Source of the DNA: Cellulomonas composti
Lineage (GTDB): Bacteria > Actinomycetota > Actinomycetes > Actinomycetales > Cellulomonadaceae
Length of the DNA stretch: 64,000 nt
NCBI RefSeq assembly: GCF_007990245.1
Contig: NZ_BJWG01000013.1
Location: forward strand, 1 to 64,000
Direction: 5' to 3'
In this document: positions 8,875 to 16,705 of the stretch, one piece after another
Layout of the letters: each line of letters opens with the position of its first letter
Numbering within the stretch: position 1 is the stretch's first letter
Translations under genes and position numbers: made by a program
Notes under the pieces: model-generated
What the model was told of the DNA's origin: nothing
Seen by the model: the letters and a program-made list of their open reading frames with translations, nothing else
Databases searched by the model: none

Positions 8875-9713
8875 CGGGTCTCCCCCTCGGGCTGCCGGCC
8901 AGGAGCGTGCGGCGCGTCGGGGTGGCGGGGGCTCGCGATGCCGCTCCTGCGGGGGTCGCCGAGGCCGATCACCATCTCGCCGCGCACGAGATGCTTGAGC
9001 TCCGCCGCGAACCGGGCGTTGCGTTCGCGCGCCATCCTGGCATCGGTCGCGATCCGGCGGATCTCAACGCGCCGCTTGTGCACGTTCGAGTGAAGCTGCT
9101 GGTAGGTGGCCTCGACGGCGCCGAGCTCGGTGCGGGTCTGCTCCAGCTCGACGAGATCGCGCCGTCCCGCCGCGTGGGCGTCGTTGCGCAGCTCCCACAG
9201 GTCGCCGAACGCCAGCACGCCGCAGACGACGTACACCACGAGGAACACGGCGGCGGCGACCGCGTCGAACGAGGCCGCCGGCGCCGCGGTCGTCGCGCCC
9301 TCGTACGCCACCGTCGTGCTCACGCGGGACGCGGACAGACGCATCGCCATGATGCCGAGCCCGCCGGCACCCCAGGCGACCAGCAGGACGACGGGCACGA
9401 CGAGCGCGGACCGCGACCCGGGGTGCGCGCCGCGCGCGCCGCGCCAGCTCCAGCCCGCCTGCCCGGCGGCCAGCAGCGCGACGACGCCGATCCCCGCCGC
9501 GGTAGCCCACGAGAGCGCGACGTCGTGTCGCAGCACGCGCGCGACGGCGGGCTCCATGAGGAGCACGTCGACCACGGTGCAGGCGATCGCGCCGAGCGCG
9601 ACGAGGATCGGGCCGAGCGGCGAGCGCGGCATCAGCGCCGCGAGCTGCGGCGCGGCCCAGCTCACCTTGCGACTCGAGGGCCGGGTCTCGAGGTTGGCGT
9701 GGGTCGTGGTCAT
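8871..9713 (-). CDS. Membrane protein with C-terminal coiled coil, 280 aa
   Basis: I do not recognise a family. About four hydrophobic segments lie in residues 34-170. A soluble C-terminal half follows, with a heptad-rich helix around residues 180-245 (ELEQTRTELGAVEATYQQLHS) and a proline-rich tail. Topology suggests a membrane-anchored scaffold with the coiled coil in the cytoplasm. It overlaps both neighbours by ATGA, so stoichiometric production with the coiled-coil protein upstream and the kinase downstream is likely. A structural or signal-relay role with the kinase is inference. Confidence 0.75.
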   Translation of the reverse strand: MTTTHANLETRPSSRKVSWAAPQLAALMPRSPLGPILVALGAIACTVVDVLLMEPAVARVLRHDVALSWATAAGIGVVALLAAGQAGWSWRGARGAHPGSRSALVVPVVLLVAWGAGGLGIMAMRLSASRVSTTVAYEGATTAAPAASFDAVAAAVFLVVYVVCGVLAFGDLWELRNDAHAAGRRDLVELEQTRTELGAVEATYQQLHSNVHKRRVEIRRIATDARMARERNARFAAELKHLVRGEMVIGLGDPRRSGIASPRHPDAPHAPGRQPEGETR

Positions 9714-10336
9714 CGCTGGTGCTCCTTCGGGGCGTAGATCAGGGGGTTGTCGAACACGGCCAGGGCCGTCAGGTCCGCGTCGTCGTGCAGGCCCGACGAG
9801 GCGTCGAGCGCGTCGCCGAGGGCGACCGGGCGCGGGGCGGTCGGCTGCTCGTCCGCGACCGGCTCCGGACGGAACTCGTCGGCGCCGAGCAGCACGCGCC
9901 GCCAGCCCGCGACGTCCGCCTCGAGCCGCGCCGCCTCCGCACGCAGGCGCGCCAGGCGCGCCTGGGACGCCGTGAGGTGGTGCAGCTCCATGCCGAGGAG
10001 CGAACGCAGGGTGAGCTCGCGCTCCCGCGACTCGGCCTCGACCGCCGCATCCCAGCCGGCGCGCAGGGCGTCGATGTGGCCGTCGAGCCAGTCGGGCACC
10101 TCGTCGTCGACCGCGTGCTGCTCCACGGCCGCGCGGACGCGCGCGACGACGTAGGCGATCGCCGCGTCGCGGTCCACGGGCGTGGTGCCGGGCGCGTGGT
10201 CGAGCGCGGTGTAGCTGTCGGGGTGGTCGACGAGCGTCGTCGTCGTGCGGTCCGGGTCGGCGACCTCGCCGAGCCGGACCTGACGCGCGACGCGCACCGG
10301 CTCGTCCGCGGTGCGGTTCCTCCTCCTACCGAACAT
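9710..10336 (-). CDS. Cytosolic coiled-coil protein, 208 aa
   Basis: This protein is not recognised. It is soluble, acidic overall and helical. Residues 115-150 (SQARLARLRAEAARLEADVAGW) form a probable coiled coil. The N-terminus is arginine-rich and the C-terminus ends in a short hydrophobic stretch. The start ATG at 10336 lies inside the 3' end of the upstream gene (11-base overlap), and its end overlaps the next start by ATGA. Its size and helix content parallel the upstream coiled-coil protein, suggesting that the two could form a hetero-oligomer. This is inference from layout only. Confidence 0.75.
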   Translation of the reverse strand: MFGRRRNRTADEPVRVARQVRLGEVADPDRTTTTLVDHPDSYTALDHAPGTTPVDRDAAIAYVVARVRAAVEQHAVDDEVPDWLDGHIDALRAGWDAAVEAESRERELTLRSLLGMELHHLTASQARLARLRAEAARLEADVAGWRRVLLGADEFRPEPVADEQPTAPRPVALGDALDASSGLHDDADLTALAVFDNPLIYAPKEHQR

Positions 10337-11051
10337 CGGCCTCCACCTCCATGGTGATCGTGCGGTCGAAGCCCGCGGGGACCCACGGGCAGGGCTGGGT
10401 GGTCCAGGCCGCGGTGGGCAGCGGGGCGGCCTGGGTCGTCACGTCGAGGGGAGTGGCGCGGCCCGCGCGCTGCCGGGCACGCGTGTACGTCGCGCGGCGG
10501 CGCGTGTAGAACCAGCGGAGCCGCTCGGAGACCTCGCACGCGAGCTCGAACTCCTCGGCGACGGTCGCGCGCAGCGTGACGCAGCGCTCCTGCACGGCGC
10601 TGCGCTCGTCCCGGAGCCGGCGGGCCTCGTCCTGCAGCGCACCGAGCGCGGCGTCGTGCTCGCGGAGCCGTCGCGCCTTGATCGCGGCCTCGTCCAGGTG
10701 GCGCTCGCCGTTCCCGACCGCGGCGAGCACGGGCTCGGGGAGCTCGCCGATCCTGGCCTCGACGGCGTCGATCTCACGGCCGAGCCGCACCCAGTGGCCG
10801 TACTGCTCGCGCAGCTCGCGCGCCTCACGGGCCAGTGCGTCAGCGGTGCGGGCCAGGATCCGCTGGTCGTTCTCCCGGTAGGTCGCCAGGAGCCGCTGCT
10901 CCCACGCCGTGCCGTCGGGGCCGGCGGGCGCACCGCGGTCGAGACGCCCGGCGGCGCCGTCGGCGACGTAGAACACCGGGTCCAGCGACAGGGCGTGCTC
11001 CACCCGCCTGCGGGACCGGTGCCTGCGGCGGTCGGTGCGGTCGTTCCTCAT
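10326..11051 (-). CDS. Coiled-coil protein, first gene of the seven-gene operon, 241 aa
   Basis: No family is recognised. It has an arginine-rich N-terminus, then a long helical segment at about residues 50-190. The pattern is heptad-like (ALAREARELREQYGHW, LRDERSAVQERCVTL), typical of an extended coiled coil, and a proline-rich tail follows. There is no signal peptide or membrane segment. ATG at 11051 is chosen because GGAGGAG precedes it by a few bases; the longer frame to 11144 has no ribosome site. The gene leads the operon that runs to the Pr6Pr gene, and is divergent from the NYN-domain gene, leaving a 204-base control region. Confidence 0.75.
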   Translation of the reverse strand: MRNDRTDRRRHRSRRRVEHALSLDPVFYVADGAAGRLDRGAPAGPDGTAWEQRLLATYRENDQRILARTADALAREARELREQYGHWVRLGREIDAVEARIGELPEPVLAAVGNGERHLDEAAIKARRLREHDAALGALQDEARRLRDERSAVQERCVTLRATVAEEFELACEVSERLRWFYTRRRATYTRARQRAGRATPLDVTTQAAPLPTAAWTTQPCPWVPAGFDRTITMEVEADVR

Positions 11052-11127
11052 GGCTCCTCCTCGTGGTCGCGACGTGCTGAGGGCGCCAGCCTCGACCGAC
11101 GAACCGATGGCCGTCAGCGGGCGCCGT

Positions 11128-11138
11128 TGAACGCGGTT
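11128..11138 (+). promoter_or_regulatory. TGAACGCGGTT motif in the divergent control region
   Basis: TGAACGCGGTT lies between the seven-gene operon and the NYN gene. The same 11 bases occur, on the opposite strand, upstream of the HerA-like ATPase gene (3435-3425). In both places GGCCGTC precedes it by 3-12 bases. This suggests a shared regulator or sigma factor. No -10 partner at the ECF spacing is present at this copy. Confidence 0.3.
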
Positions 11139-11255
11139 TCGCACGGGTGCAGGGCGCTGAAGCGACGTTGCGCGGTGGGCCTGGAGCCACGACGCGTCCC
11201 ACGACGACCGTCTGTGACGTCAGGTCAGGCACCCACCGAACGGAGATCGACCACC

Positions 11256-11867
11256 GTGAGCACCCTCACCGCACCGGCCCCTCACCCCACGGACCTCGCC
11301 GCCGGTCCGTCGTCCACGCCGCGGCCGCGGCTGCACCTCGTCCCCACGGACGCCGCCCCCGCGACCTCCGCCACGGCCTCGCACCCGCTGCGCTGGGGCC
11401 TCGTCGACTGGCGCATCGACATCGAGAACCTCTGCGGCACCGGCGACCCCGGCGTCGGTCTCGTCCGGGCGGTCTGGGCGTCGCTCAGCCCGCTCATCCA
11501 GACCGGCGACACCGTCACGATCGCGACGGGCAAGCTGTGCGCCCCCGTCGTGCGGATGGCCCTGCGCCACACCGGCGCCCGGTTCCTCGTCCGCGGCGGC
11601 CGGGACGGCGCCGACCTCGCGCTGCTCGCCGACGCCGACTTCGAGCAGATCGCCGCCCGCAACCACTGGGTGGCGATCGCGGGTGGCGACGTCGCGTACC
11701 TGTCCCTCGCGCGGAAGGCGTCCGTCTACGGCCTGCGGACGTGGCTCGTCAACGGCGAGTCGCGCCCCGCGCGCGCCCTCGTCGAGTCCGTCGACATCCA
11801 CAGCCAGCTGCGCGTCCGCCGCCCGGGCCGCTACCTGGCACCCGCCCCCGCCCGCGCCACCGCCTGA
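11256..11867 (+). CDS. NYN/PIN-like nuclease domain protein, 203 aa
   Basis: After about 45 proline/alanine-rich residues there is a compact alpha/beta domain. Its acidic motifs follow the NYN (LabA-like PIN) order: DWRIDIENL, then GGRDGADLALLADADF, then VAIAGGDVAYL. In the family these acidic residues bind Mg2+ and cleave RNA, so a cytosolic ribonuclease is the likely activity. Most of the metal-site carboxylates appear intact. The start is GTG at 11256, with GGAG 10-11 bases upstream. It is divergent from the coiled-coil/kinase operon and is followed 33 bases later by the OmpA-like lipoprotein gene. The pairing of an RNase domain with an envelope lipoprotein is unusual. Confidence 0.78.
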   Translation: MSTLTAPAPHPTDLAAGPSSTPRPRLHLVPTDAAPATSATASHPLRWGLVDWRIDIENLCGTGDPGVGLVRAVWASLSPLIQTGDTVTIATGKLCAPVVRMALRHTGARFLVRGGRDGADLALLADADFEQIAARNHWVAIAGGDVAYLSLARKASVYGLRTWLVNGESRPARALVESVDIHSQLRVRRPGRYLAPAPARATA

Positions 11868-11900
11868 TCCGTCCGCCGTCCCGACCCGAAGGAGAACGCC

Positions 11901-13088
11901 ATGTCCACCATCTCGACCCGGCTGCTCGCCGCCGCTGCGGCTGTCGTCGCGGCGGCCCTGCTCGCCGGCTGCGCGTCGGGTACCGCCGTCGGGCCGTCGG
12001 CGCAGGCCGACTGCCCGACGGCCCCCGCCCTTGCCCTCGTCGTGCCCGTCCACCAGAACGCGCAGGAGCCCGGCGTCCCGCAGGAGTGGGACTGCGCGCT
12101 GGACCGGGCGATCCGCGACGGCGCGCCGATCAGCGTCGTCACCGCCGAGGGGCGGCCCCAGGTGCTCCTCAAGGGCTTCCGCGCCGACGTCAGCGCGGAC
12201 AACCCGCAGGCCGTGGAGGACGACGTCGTCGCCGCGAAGAACACCGTGATCGCCTCGGTGGCGTCGGCGAGCGCGTCGTCGGCCGGCAACGACCTGCTCG
12301 GTGCCGTCGCGCTCGCGGCCGACCTCGCACCGGGCGGCCAGATCCTGTCGCTCGACAACGGCACGACGGACACGGGCGTGGTGCGCACGGCCGACGAGGG
12401 CATGACGACGCTGGTGGACCCGGCGGACGTCGCCCAGCTCGTCGTCGACCGCGGCGCGTGCCCCGCGGTGGAGGGCGCGCGCGTGCAGCTGTACTCGCTG
12501 GGCTACCAGGTCGCGCCGGCGGAGCCGATCTCCACGCGGCAGCGCACGCGCGTGGCCCAGACCTGGGAGTCGGTCCTGGTGGCGTGCGGCGCCGAGGTCG
12601 CGGCGGTGGCGTTGCCCCGCACGGGAGAGGGGCCCGCGGGCGCGTACACGACCCGGGCCATCGCCCCCGAGGCGGACCCGGCGATGCCGGCGCTGGCGGC
12701 CGCGTCCTCGTGCGAGGCCACCCTGCCTGACGCCGTCGTCGGGTTCGTCGCCGACGAGGCGACGCTCCTCTCGCCCGCCGACGCGCGGTCCGCGGTCGCC
12801 GCGGCCGCACGGCAGCTGGCCGCGTGCTCGGGTGACGTCCAGGTCGTCGGCACGACGAGCTCGGCGGGGACCGAGGCGGGCCGCGCGGCCCTGTCGGCGA
12901 GGCGGGCGGAGGCGGTCCGCGACCTCCTCGCCGACGCCCTCGGCGTGCCGGCCGGTGCCATCGCCGCGACGGGCCTGGGCTACGACGAGGGCCCGCTCGG
13001 CGGCTGCGTCGTCGACCGGGTCGACGGGGTGCTCGACCCCGCCCTGGCGGCACAGAACCGCAAGGTGGTCATCCGGATCGGCGGGTGA
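11901..13088 (+). CDS. OmpA-like lipoprotein, 395 aa
   Basis: An N-terminal lipoprotein signal ends in LLAGC (C24). The middle region (residues 25-265) is unassigned. The C-terminal 120 residues form an OmpA/MotB-type peptidoglycan-binding domain, beginning around VVGFVADEATLLSPADA. It contains LSARRAEAVRDLL followed by GLG and ends in NRKVVIRIG, in place of the usual NRRVVI. It should be anchored in the outer leaflet of the membrane and bind the wall. A good AAGGAG precedes the ATG. It sits immediately after the NYN gene. Similar OmpA-like lipoproteins in actinobacteria act as wall anchors for membrane assemblies, so it may be the envelope part of the adjacent coiled-coil/kinase system. That link is inference. 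Confidence 0.85.
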   Translation: MSTISTRLLAAAAAVVAAALLAGCASGTAVGPSAQADCPTAPALALVVPVHQNAQEPGVPQEWDCALDRAIRDGAPISVVTAEGRPQVLLKGFRADVSADNPQAVEDDVVAAKNTVIASVASASASSAGNDLLGAVALAADLAPGGQILSLDNGTTDTGVVRTADEGMTTLVDPADVAQLVVDRGACPAVEGARVQLYSLGYQVAPAEPISTRQRTRVAQTWESVLVACGAEVAAVALPRTGEGPAGAYTTRAIAPEADPAMPALAAASSCEATLPDAVVGFVADEATLLSPADARSAVAAAARQLAACSGDVQVVGTTSSAGTEAGRAALSARRAEAVRDLLADALGVPAGAIAATGLGYDEGPLGGCVVDRVDGVLDPALAAQNRKVVIRIGG

Positions 13089-13217
13089 GCCCTGCGTCCG
13101 GATGGTGAGCGGCCGCGACAGGTCGTCGCGCGGACGCGGGTCGGGACGGCCTGGCTCCCTGACTCGACCGACCGCGGTCTCGGGAATGCCGACCGGTCCT
13201 GGCCGATTGAGACCGCC

Positions 13218-13859
13218 ATGACCACCTACGGAATCATCGGAGCCGGGAACATCGGCAGCCAGGTCGCCCGCGCCGTCATCGCGCTGGGTCACGACGTCGT
13301 CATCGCCAACTCACGGGACCCGCACACGCTCGCGGGCCTCGTCGCCGAGCTCGGCCCGCGGGCGCGGGCGGCCACCGCGCAGGAGGCCGCCCAGGCCGCC
13401 GAGGTCGCGGTCGTGACCGTGCCGCTGCGCGCGCTCCCCGACGTCCCCGTCGAGCCGCTCGCCGGCAAGATCGTGCTCGACACCAACAACTACTACTTCG
13501 AGCGCGACGGGCGGATCGACGCGCTCGATCGCGGCGAGGCCACCACGTCGGGCCTGCTGCAGGAGCACCTGCCGACGTCCCAGGTCGTCAAGGCGTTCAA
13601 CCACATCCAGGCCGCGCAGATCACCACCGACGGCACGCCCGCAGGCACTCCCGACCGTCGCGCGCTGGCCACGTCCAGCGATCACCCGGACGCCGTGCGG
13701 CTCGTCACCGAGCTCTACGACGCGCTCGGCTTCGACACGGTGGACGTCTCGCCGCTGAGCGAGTCGTGGCGGGTCGAGCGCGACCGCCCCGCCTACGTGG
13801 TCCGCCAGAACCGCGACGAGCTCCGCGCCAACCTCGCCGTCGCCCCCCGCACGATCTGA
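13218..13859 (+). CDS. NADPH-dependent F420 reductase-like oxidoreductase, 213 aa
   Basis: An N-terminal Rossmann fold with GIIGAGNIGSQVAR (GxGxxG, residues 6-11 region) and the NSRDP turn is typical of the coenzyme F420-dependent NADP reductase family (Pfam F420_oxidored). VKAFNHI in the middle and a C-terminal dimer helix fit. Length is usual for the single-domain members, many of which act on substrates other than F420. It is cytosolic and monocistronic: a strong hairpin follows the stop codon and no co-directional gene is close upstream. Whether it truly uses F420 cannot be told from sequence. Confidence 0.85.
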   Translation: MTTYGIIGAGNIGSQVARAVIALGHDVVIANSRDPHTLAGLVAELGPRARAATAQEAAQAAEVAVVTVPLRALPDVPVEPLAGKIVLDTNNYYFERDGRIDALDRGEATTSGLLQEHLPTSQVVKAFNHIQAAQITTDGTPAGTPDRRALATSSDHPDAVRLVTELYDALGFDTVDVSPLSESWRVERDRPAYVVRQNRDELRANLAVAPRTI

Positions 13860-13867
13860 CGCCGCGC

Positions 13868-13896
13868 GGTCCGGCCCCTGTCTGCGGGGCCGGACC
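13868..13896 (+). terminator. Strong hairpin after the F420-reductase-like gene
   Basis: GGTCCGGCCCC pairs perfectly with GGGGCCGGACC across a seven-base loop, starting nine bases after the stop codon. There is no U-tract, as is usual for intrinsic terminators in such GC-rich genomes. Confidence 0.7.
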
Positions 13897-13992
13897 ACGC
13901 GACTGCCGTGTCGGGCCCCAGGAGCTCGAGCAGCTGCGGGGCGTCGGTCGTACGAGCGCCGGGCCGCGCCGTCGCGGTCGCGCGGGATGTGG

Positions 13993-14022
13993 TTGTCCGC
14001 CCGTTCCGGTTTGCTCTAGTTT
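13993..14022 (+). promoter_or_regulatory. Promoter of the bacteriocin operon
   Basis: TTGTCC (13993-13998) and TAGTTT (14017-14022) are separated by 18 bases, in a locally less GC-rich stretch. The inferred transcript start near 14029 gives a leader of about 43 bases before the bacteriocin ATG. Confidence 0.6.
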
Positions 14023-14071
14023 GTCTGCTGCGCCTGCAGGGGGTGCCTGACGCACGGGAACGGTGCTGATC

Positions 14072-14374
14072 ATGAAGAGTGCACGTAGGTCCATGGCCGC
14101 CTTGGTGCTGGCCGCGGCCGTGACGTTCGGAGCGACGTCGCCCGCCAGTGCCACGATCTCGTACGTGGGCGGCGGCGAGTGGGACCACGGGGTGAGCGCG
14201 AGCACGACGTGGTCCTTCTACTACCACGCCGTCTACCGCCACAAGTCCACGGTCATCACGAGCGAAGGCACCACCACGAGCGGGTGGAAGGCCAAGAAGT
14301 TCTGGGCGTTCGCCCAGCGGGACTCGACCCGGTCGGGCAACAAGACCTACTACGACTACGACTCGAGCTCGTGA
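14072..14374 (+). CDS. Lactococcin 972 family bacteriocin precursor, 100 aa
   Basis: A Sec signal peptide of about 27 residues ends in SPASA. The mature peptide of about 73 residues has the family signature: GGGEWDHGVS near its start, then TWSFYYHAVYRHKSTV, and a WAFAQ segment. Mature peptides of this family (Pfam Lactococcin_972) have a similar length and bind lipid II, blocking septum formation in susceptible Gram-positives. The ATG at 14072 is preferred; a GTG at 14063 adds three residues. It is the first of five overlapping genes ending with the dedicated ABC transporter, which is the standard arrangement for this class. Its stop overlaps the next start in GTGA. Confidence 0.9.
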   Translation: MKSARRSMAALVLAAAVTFGATSPASATISYVGGGEWDHGVSASTTWSFYYHAVYRHKSTVITSEGTTTSGWKAKKFWAFAQRDSTRSGNKTYYDYDSSS

Positions 14375-15018
14375 TCGGCGGGGCTCCAGGTCGTTGGGGC
14401 GGTGCGCTCCTGCTCGTCGTGCTCGCCGTCCTGACCTCGGCCTGCGGGGGCCACGCCGCGGCGACGGAGAGCTCGAACGCCGAGAGTGTCGCCTTCTCCG
14501 GTGAGGTTCCGGAGTTCGAGGGGCCGTACGCCGCGGAGTTCGCGGACTTCTACGTGCACTCGACGTCGGAGTTCGTCCGTGCCGTCCTCGCCGACGGCGA
14601 GATCACCGACGCGGAGTACGCCGAGATGGTGACGCGACTCTCCGAGTGTCTCGACGGGTACGGCGTCGAGCTGCAGTCGATCGCGCCGGGCGCCGGGATG
14701 AGCACGACGAACGCGCCGAACGGCGCGGACACCCACGAGATCATCAACACCTGCTCCGTCGTGGCGGGCGAGAACTCGATCGGGGCGCTGCGGGACTTCA
14801 TGGCGGACAACCCGGACAACGCCGACCCGACGCCGCTCATCGTGCAGTGCCTGGTCGACTCCGGAACGGTCCCGTCCGACTACGGCGTCGAGGACTTCGA
14901 CACCGACAGCCAGAGCAGGTTCACGGACCTCGACCAGCTCGACCCTGGGCTGAGCGCCGCCTTCACGAGCTGCACGATGGACGTGAGTCGGTCGATGACG
15001 GCTGACGCGTCCCGGTGA
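14371..15018 (+). CDS. Lipoprotein of the lactococcin 972-type operon, 215 aa
   Basis: A signal with lipobox LTSAC is followed by an acidic, soluble domain of about 190 residues. This domain has four or five cysteines (SECLDGYG, NTCSVVAG, VQCLVDSG, TSCTMDVS), probably forming disulfides outside the membrane. I do not know a named family. The GTG start overlaps the bacteriocin stop and its own stop overlaps the next GTG, so expression is coupled. Position directly after the toxin gene makes an immunity lipoprotein plausible, for example one that intercepts the peptide at the producer's surface. That function is inference. Confidence 0.75.
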   Translation: MIGGAPGRWGGALLLVVLAVLTSACGGHAAATESSNAESVAFSGEVPEFEGPYAAEFADFYVHSTSEFVRAVLADGEITDAEYAEMVTRLSECLDGYGVELQSIAPGAGMSTTNAPNGADTHEIINTCSVVAGENSIGALRDFMADNPDNADPTPLIVQCLVDSGTVPSDYGVEDFDTDSQSRFTDLDQLDPGLSAAFTSCTMDVSRSMTADASR

Positions 15019-16091
15019 GACGGCTGGCGCGCGCGGTGGCGCGCGGGGTGCGGGGGCGAGTAGGCGTCGTCGGGGCAGTGGCGGGTACGGCGCTGGGCGT
15101 CGTGGTCGTCGCGGGGATCGCGTGGGCGCCGAGCGCGGTGCCCGGGTCGTTGGCCGCGGGGCCGGCGGTGACGGCCGCGCCCGTGACGTACGAGGACTAC
15201 GACGACGCGCGTGAGACGCCGTTCACGTTCGTGACGAGTCCGAGCGAGGACGTCGAGCTGAGGCGTGCGGGGACCGTGACGAGCGTGGACTGCGCGGCGG
15301 GCGGCACGCTCACGTCGGGCGACGTCCCGGTGACGGTCGACGCGGCGCCCGTCGTCGCGCTGCACACCGAGTACCCCGTGTGGCGTGACCTCGCCCCGGG
15401 GGACAGCGGCCCGGACGTCGCTGCGGTCCAGGCCGAGCTCGTCCGGCTCGGTTATGACGCCGGCACGAGCGCGGTCGTCGACGTGACCACGAGCGCGGCG
15501 GTCCACGAGTTCCTCACGGACCGGGGTGCTCCGGCATCGGACGCCGCGCTCACGCGTGACACGGTGGTCTGGCTCCCCGAGCCCTCGCTCGTCGTGACGC
15601 GTTGCGCGCTCGAGGTGGCGGACGTCGTCGAGGCCGGTGACACGCTCCTCACGACGGGGGGCGTGCTCGTTGCGCTCGAGCCCGCGGTCCTCGTCGACGG
15701 CCTCGCGCCCGGTGCGCGCACCGCCCGGTTCGACGACGTGGCCGCACCCGTCGACGAGGACGGCCGGGTCACGGACGCAGCATTCCTCGCCGCAGTCTCG
15801 TCGTCCCCGGAGTACGCGTTCGCGGCGAACCAGCAGGACACGGTCCCGGAGCTCGCCTTCACGACCGCGTTGACCACGCCGCTGCGGGCCGCGGCGGTCC
15901 CGGCGGGGGCGCTGTTCGGCATCGACGGGTCGTCGGCCTGCCTCGCGTCGGACGGCGTCCCGCGACGCGTCACGATCGTCTCGTCGTCGCTCGGGTCTAC
16001 CTTCGTCACGTTCGACGACGGTGCTGCTCCGACGAGCGTCGACCTGCAGGTGCCCGCCGACCGGACCGCCGCGGGAGCGACGTGCACCTGA
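15015..16091 (+). CDS. Membrane-anchored peptidoglycan-binding-domain protein of bacteriocin exporter, 358 aa
   Basis: One N-terminal membrane helix (residues 15-38) is followed by a beta-rich extracytoplasmic part. Residues 128-175 are a peptidoglycan-binding-1 module (GDSGPDVAAVQAELVRLGYDAG). The flanking sequence resembles the hybrid-motif adaptor of actinobacterial efflux systems (HlyD/MacA-like proteins with an inserted PG-binding module). It should link the ABC exporter encoded next to the cell wall. The GTG start overlaps the previous stop, and its stop lies inside the ATPase gene start (10-base overlap). Confidence 0.8.
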   Translation: MRRLARAVARGVRGRVGVVGAVAGTALGVVVVAGIAWAPSAVPGSLAAGPAVTAAPVTYEDYDDARETPFTFVTSPSEDVELRRAGTVTSVDCAAGGTLTSGDVPVTVDAAPVVALHTEYPVWRDLAPGDSGPDVAAVQAELVRLGYDAGTSAVVDVTTSAAVHEFLTDRGAPASDAALTRDTVVWLPEPSLVVTRCALEVADVVEAGDTLLTTGGVLVALEPAVLVDGLAPGARTARFDDVAAPVDEDGRVTDAAFLAAVSSSPEYAFAANQQDTVPELAFTTALTTPLRAAAVPAGALFGIDGSSACLASDGVPRRVTIVSSSLGSTFVTFDDGAAPTSVDLQVPADRTAAGATCT

Positions 16092-16705
16092 GCGTCGACG
16101 GGCTCACGCACGCGTTCCCCGGGACCGGACCGCTGTTCCACGGGCTGACGTTCGAGGTGCGGCCGGGCGGGGCGACCGCGGTCGTCGGGCCCTCGGGGTC
16201 GGGCAAGTCGACCCTGCTGTCGATCGTCGCCGGGTGGCTCGAACCGGATGCCGGCACGGTGACCAGGCACGGCGTCGAGACGGTGTGCTGGGTGTTCCAG
16301 AACCCCCACGGCGTCGCCCGACGAACGGCGCTCGACCACGTGGTCCTGCCGCTGCTGACACAGGACCTGACCCGGTCCGAGGCGCAGGACCGGGCGCATG
16401 AGATCCTCGCGGTGTTCGACCTGGCCGACGTCGCGGACCGGCAGTTCCGGCGGTTGTCGGGCGGCGAGGCGCAGCGACTCATGCTCGCGCGCGCCGTGGC
16501 GACCCGCCCCGACCTGCTGCTCGTCGACGAGCCGACCGCACAGCTCGACCTCCGCACGGCTCGGACCGTGAACGACGTCCTCGCGGGCATCAGCGACTCG
16601 GGCGCGATCGTGCTCGTCGCGACGCACGACCCGCACACGCGCGACGCGTGCGCGGATGTCCTCGACCTGGCCGACGCGCAACGCGCCGCCCCGGTGCTGC
16701 CGTGA
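16082..16705 (+). CDS. ABC transporter ATPase of bacteriocin operon, 207 aa
   Basis: A complete nucleotide-binding domain. Walker A is GPSGSGKST, the Q loop is in VFQNP, the signature is LSGGEAQR, Walker B is LLLVDEPTAQLD, and the H loop is ATHDP. Size and the LolD/MacB-type signature indicate an exporter ATPase working with the permease encoded next. In lactococcin 972-type clusters this ABC pair is thought to provide secretion or producer immunity. Both ends overlap neighbours, and the start is GTG. Confidence 0.92.
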   Translation: MHLSVDGLTHAFPGTGPLFHGLTFEVRPGGATAVVGPSGSGKSTLLSIVAGWLEPDAGTVTRHGVETVCWVFQNPHGVARRTALDHVVLPLLTQDLTRSEAQDRAHEILAVFDLADVADRQFRRLSGGEAQRLMLARAVATRPDLLLVDEPTAQLDLRTARTVNDVLAGISDSGAIVLVATHDPHTRDACADVLDLADAQRAAPVLP

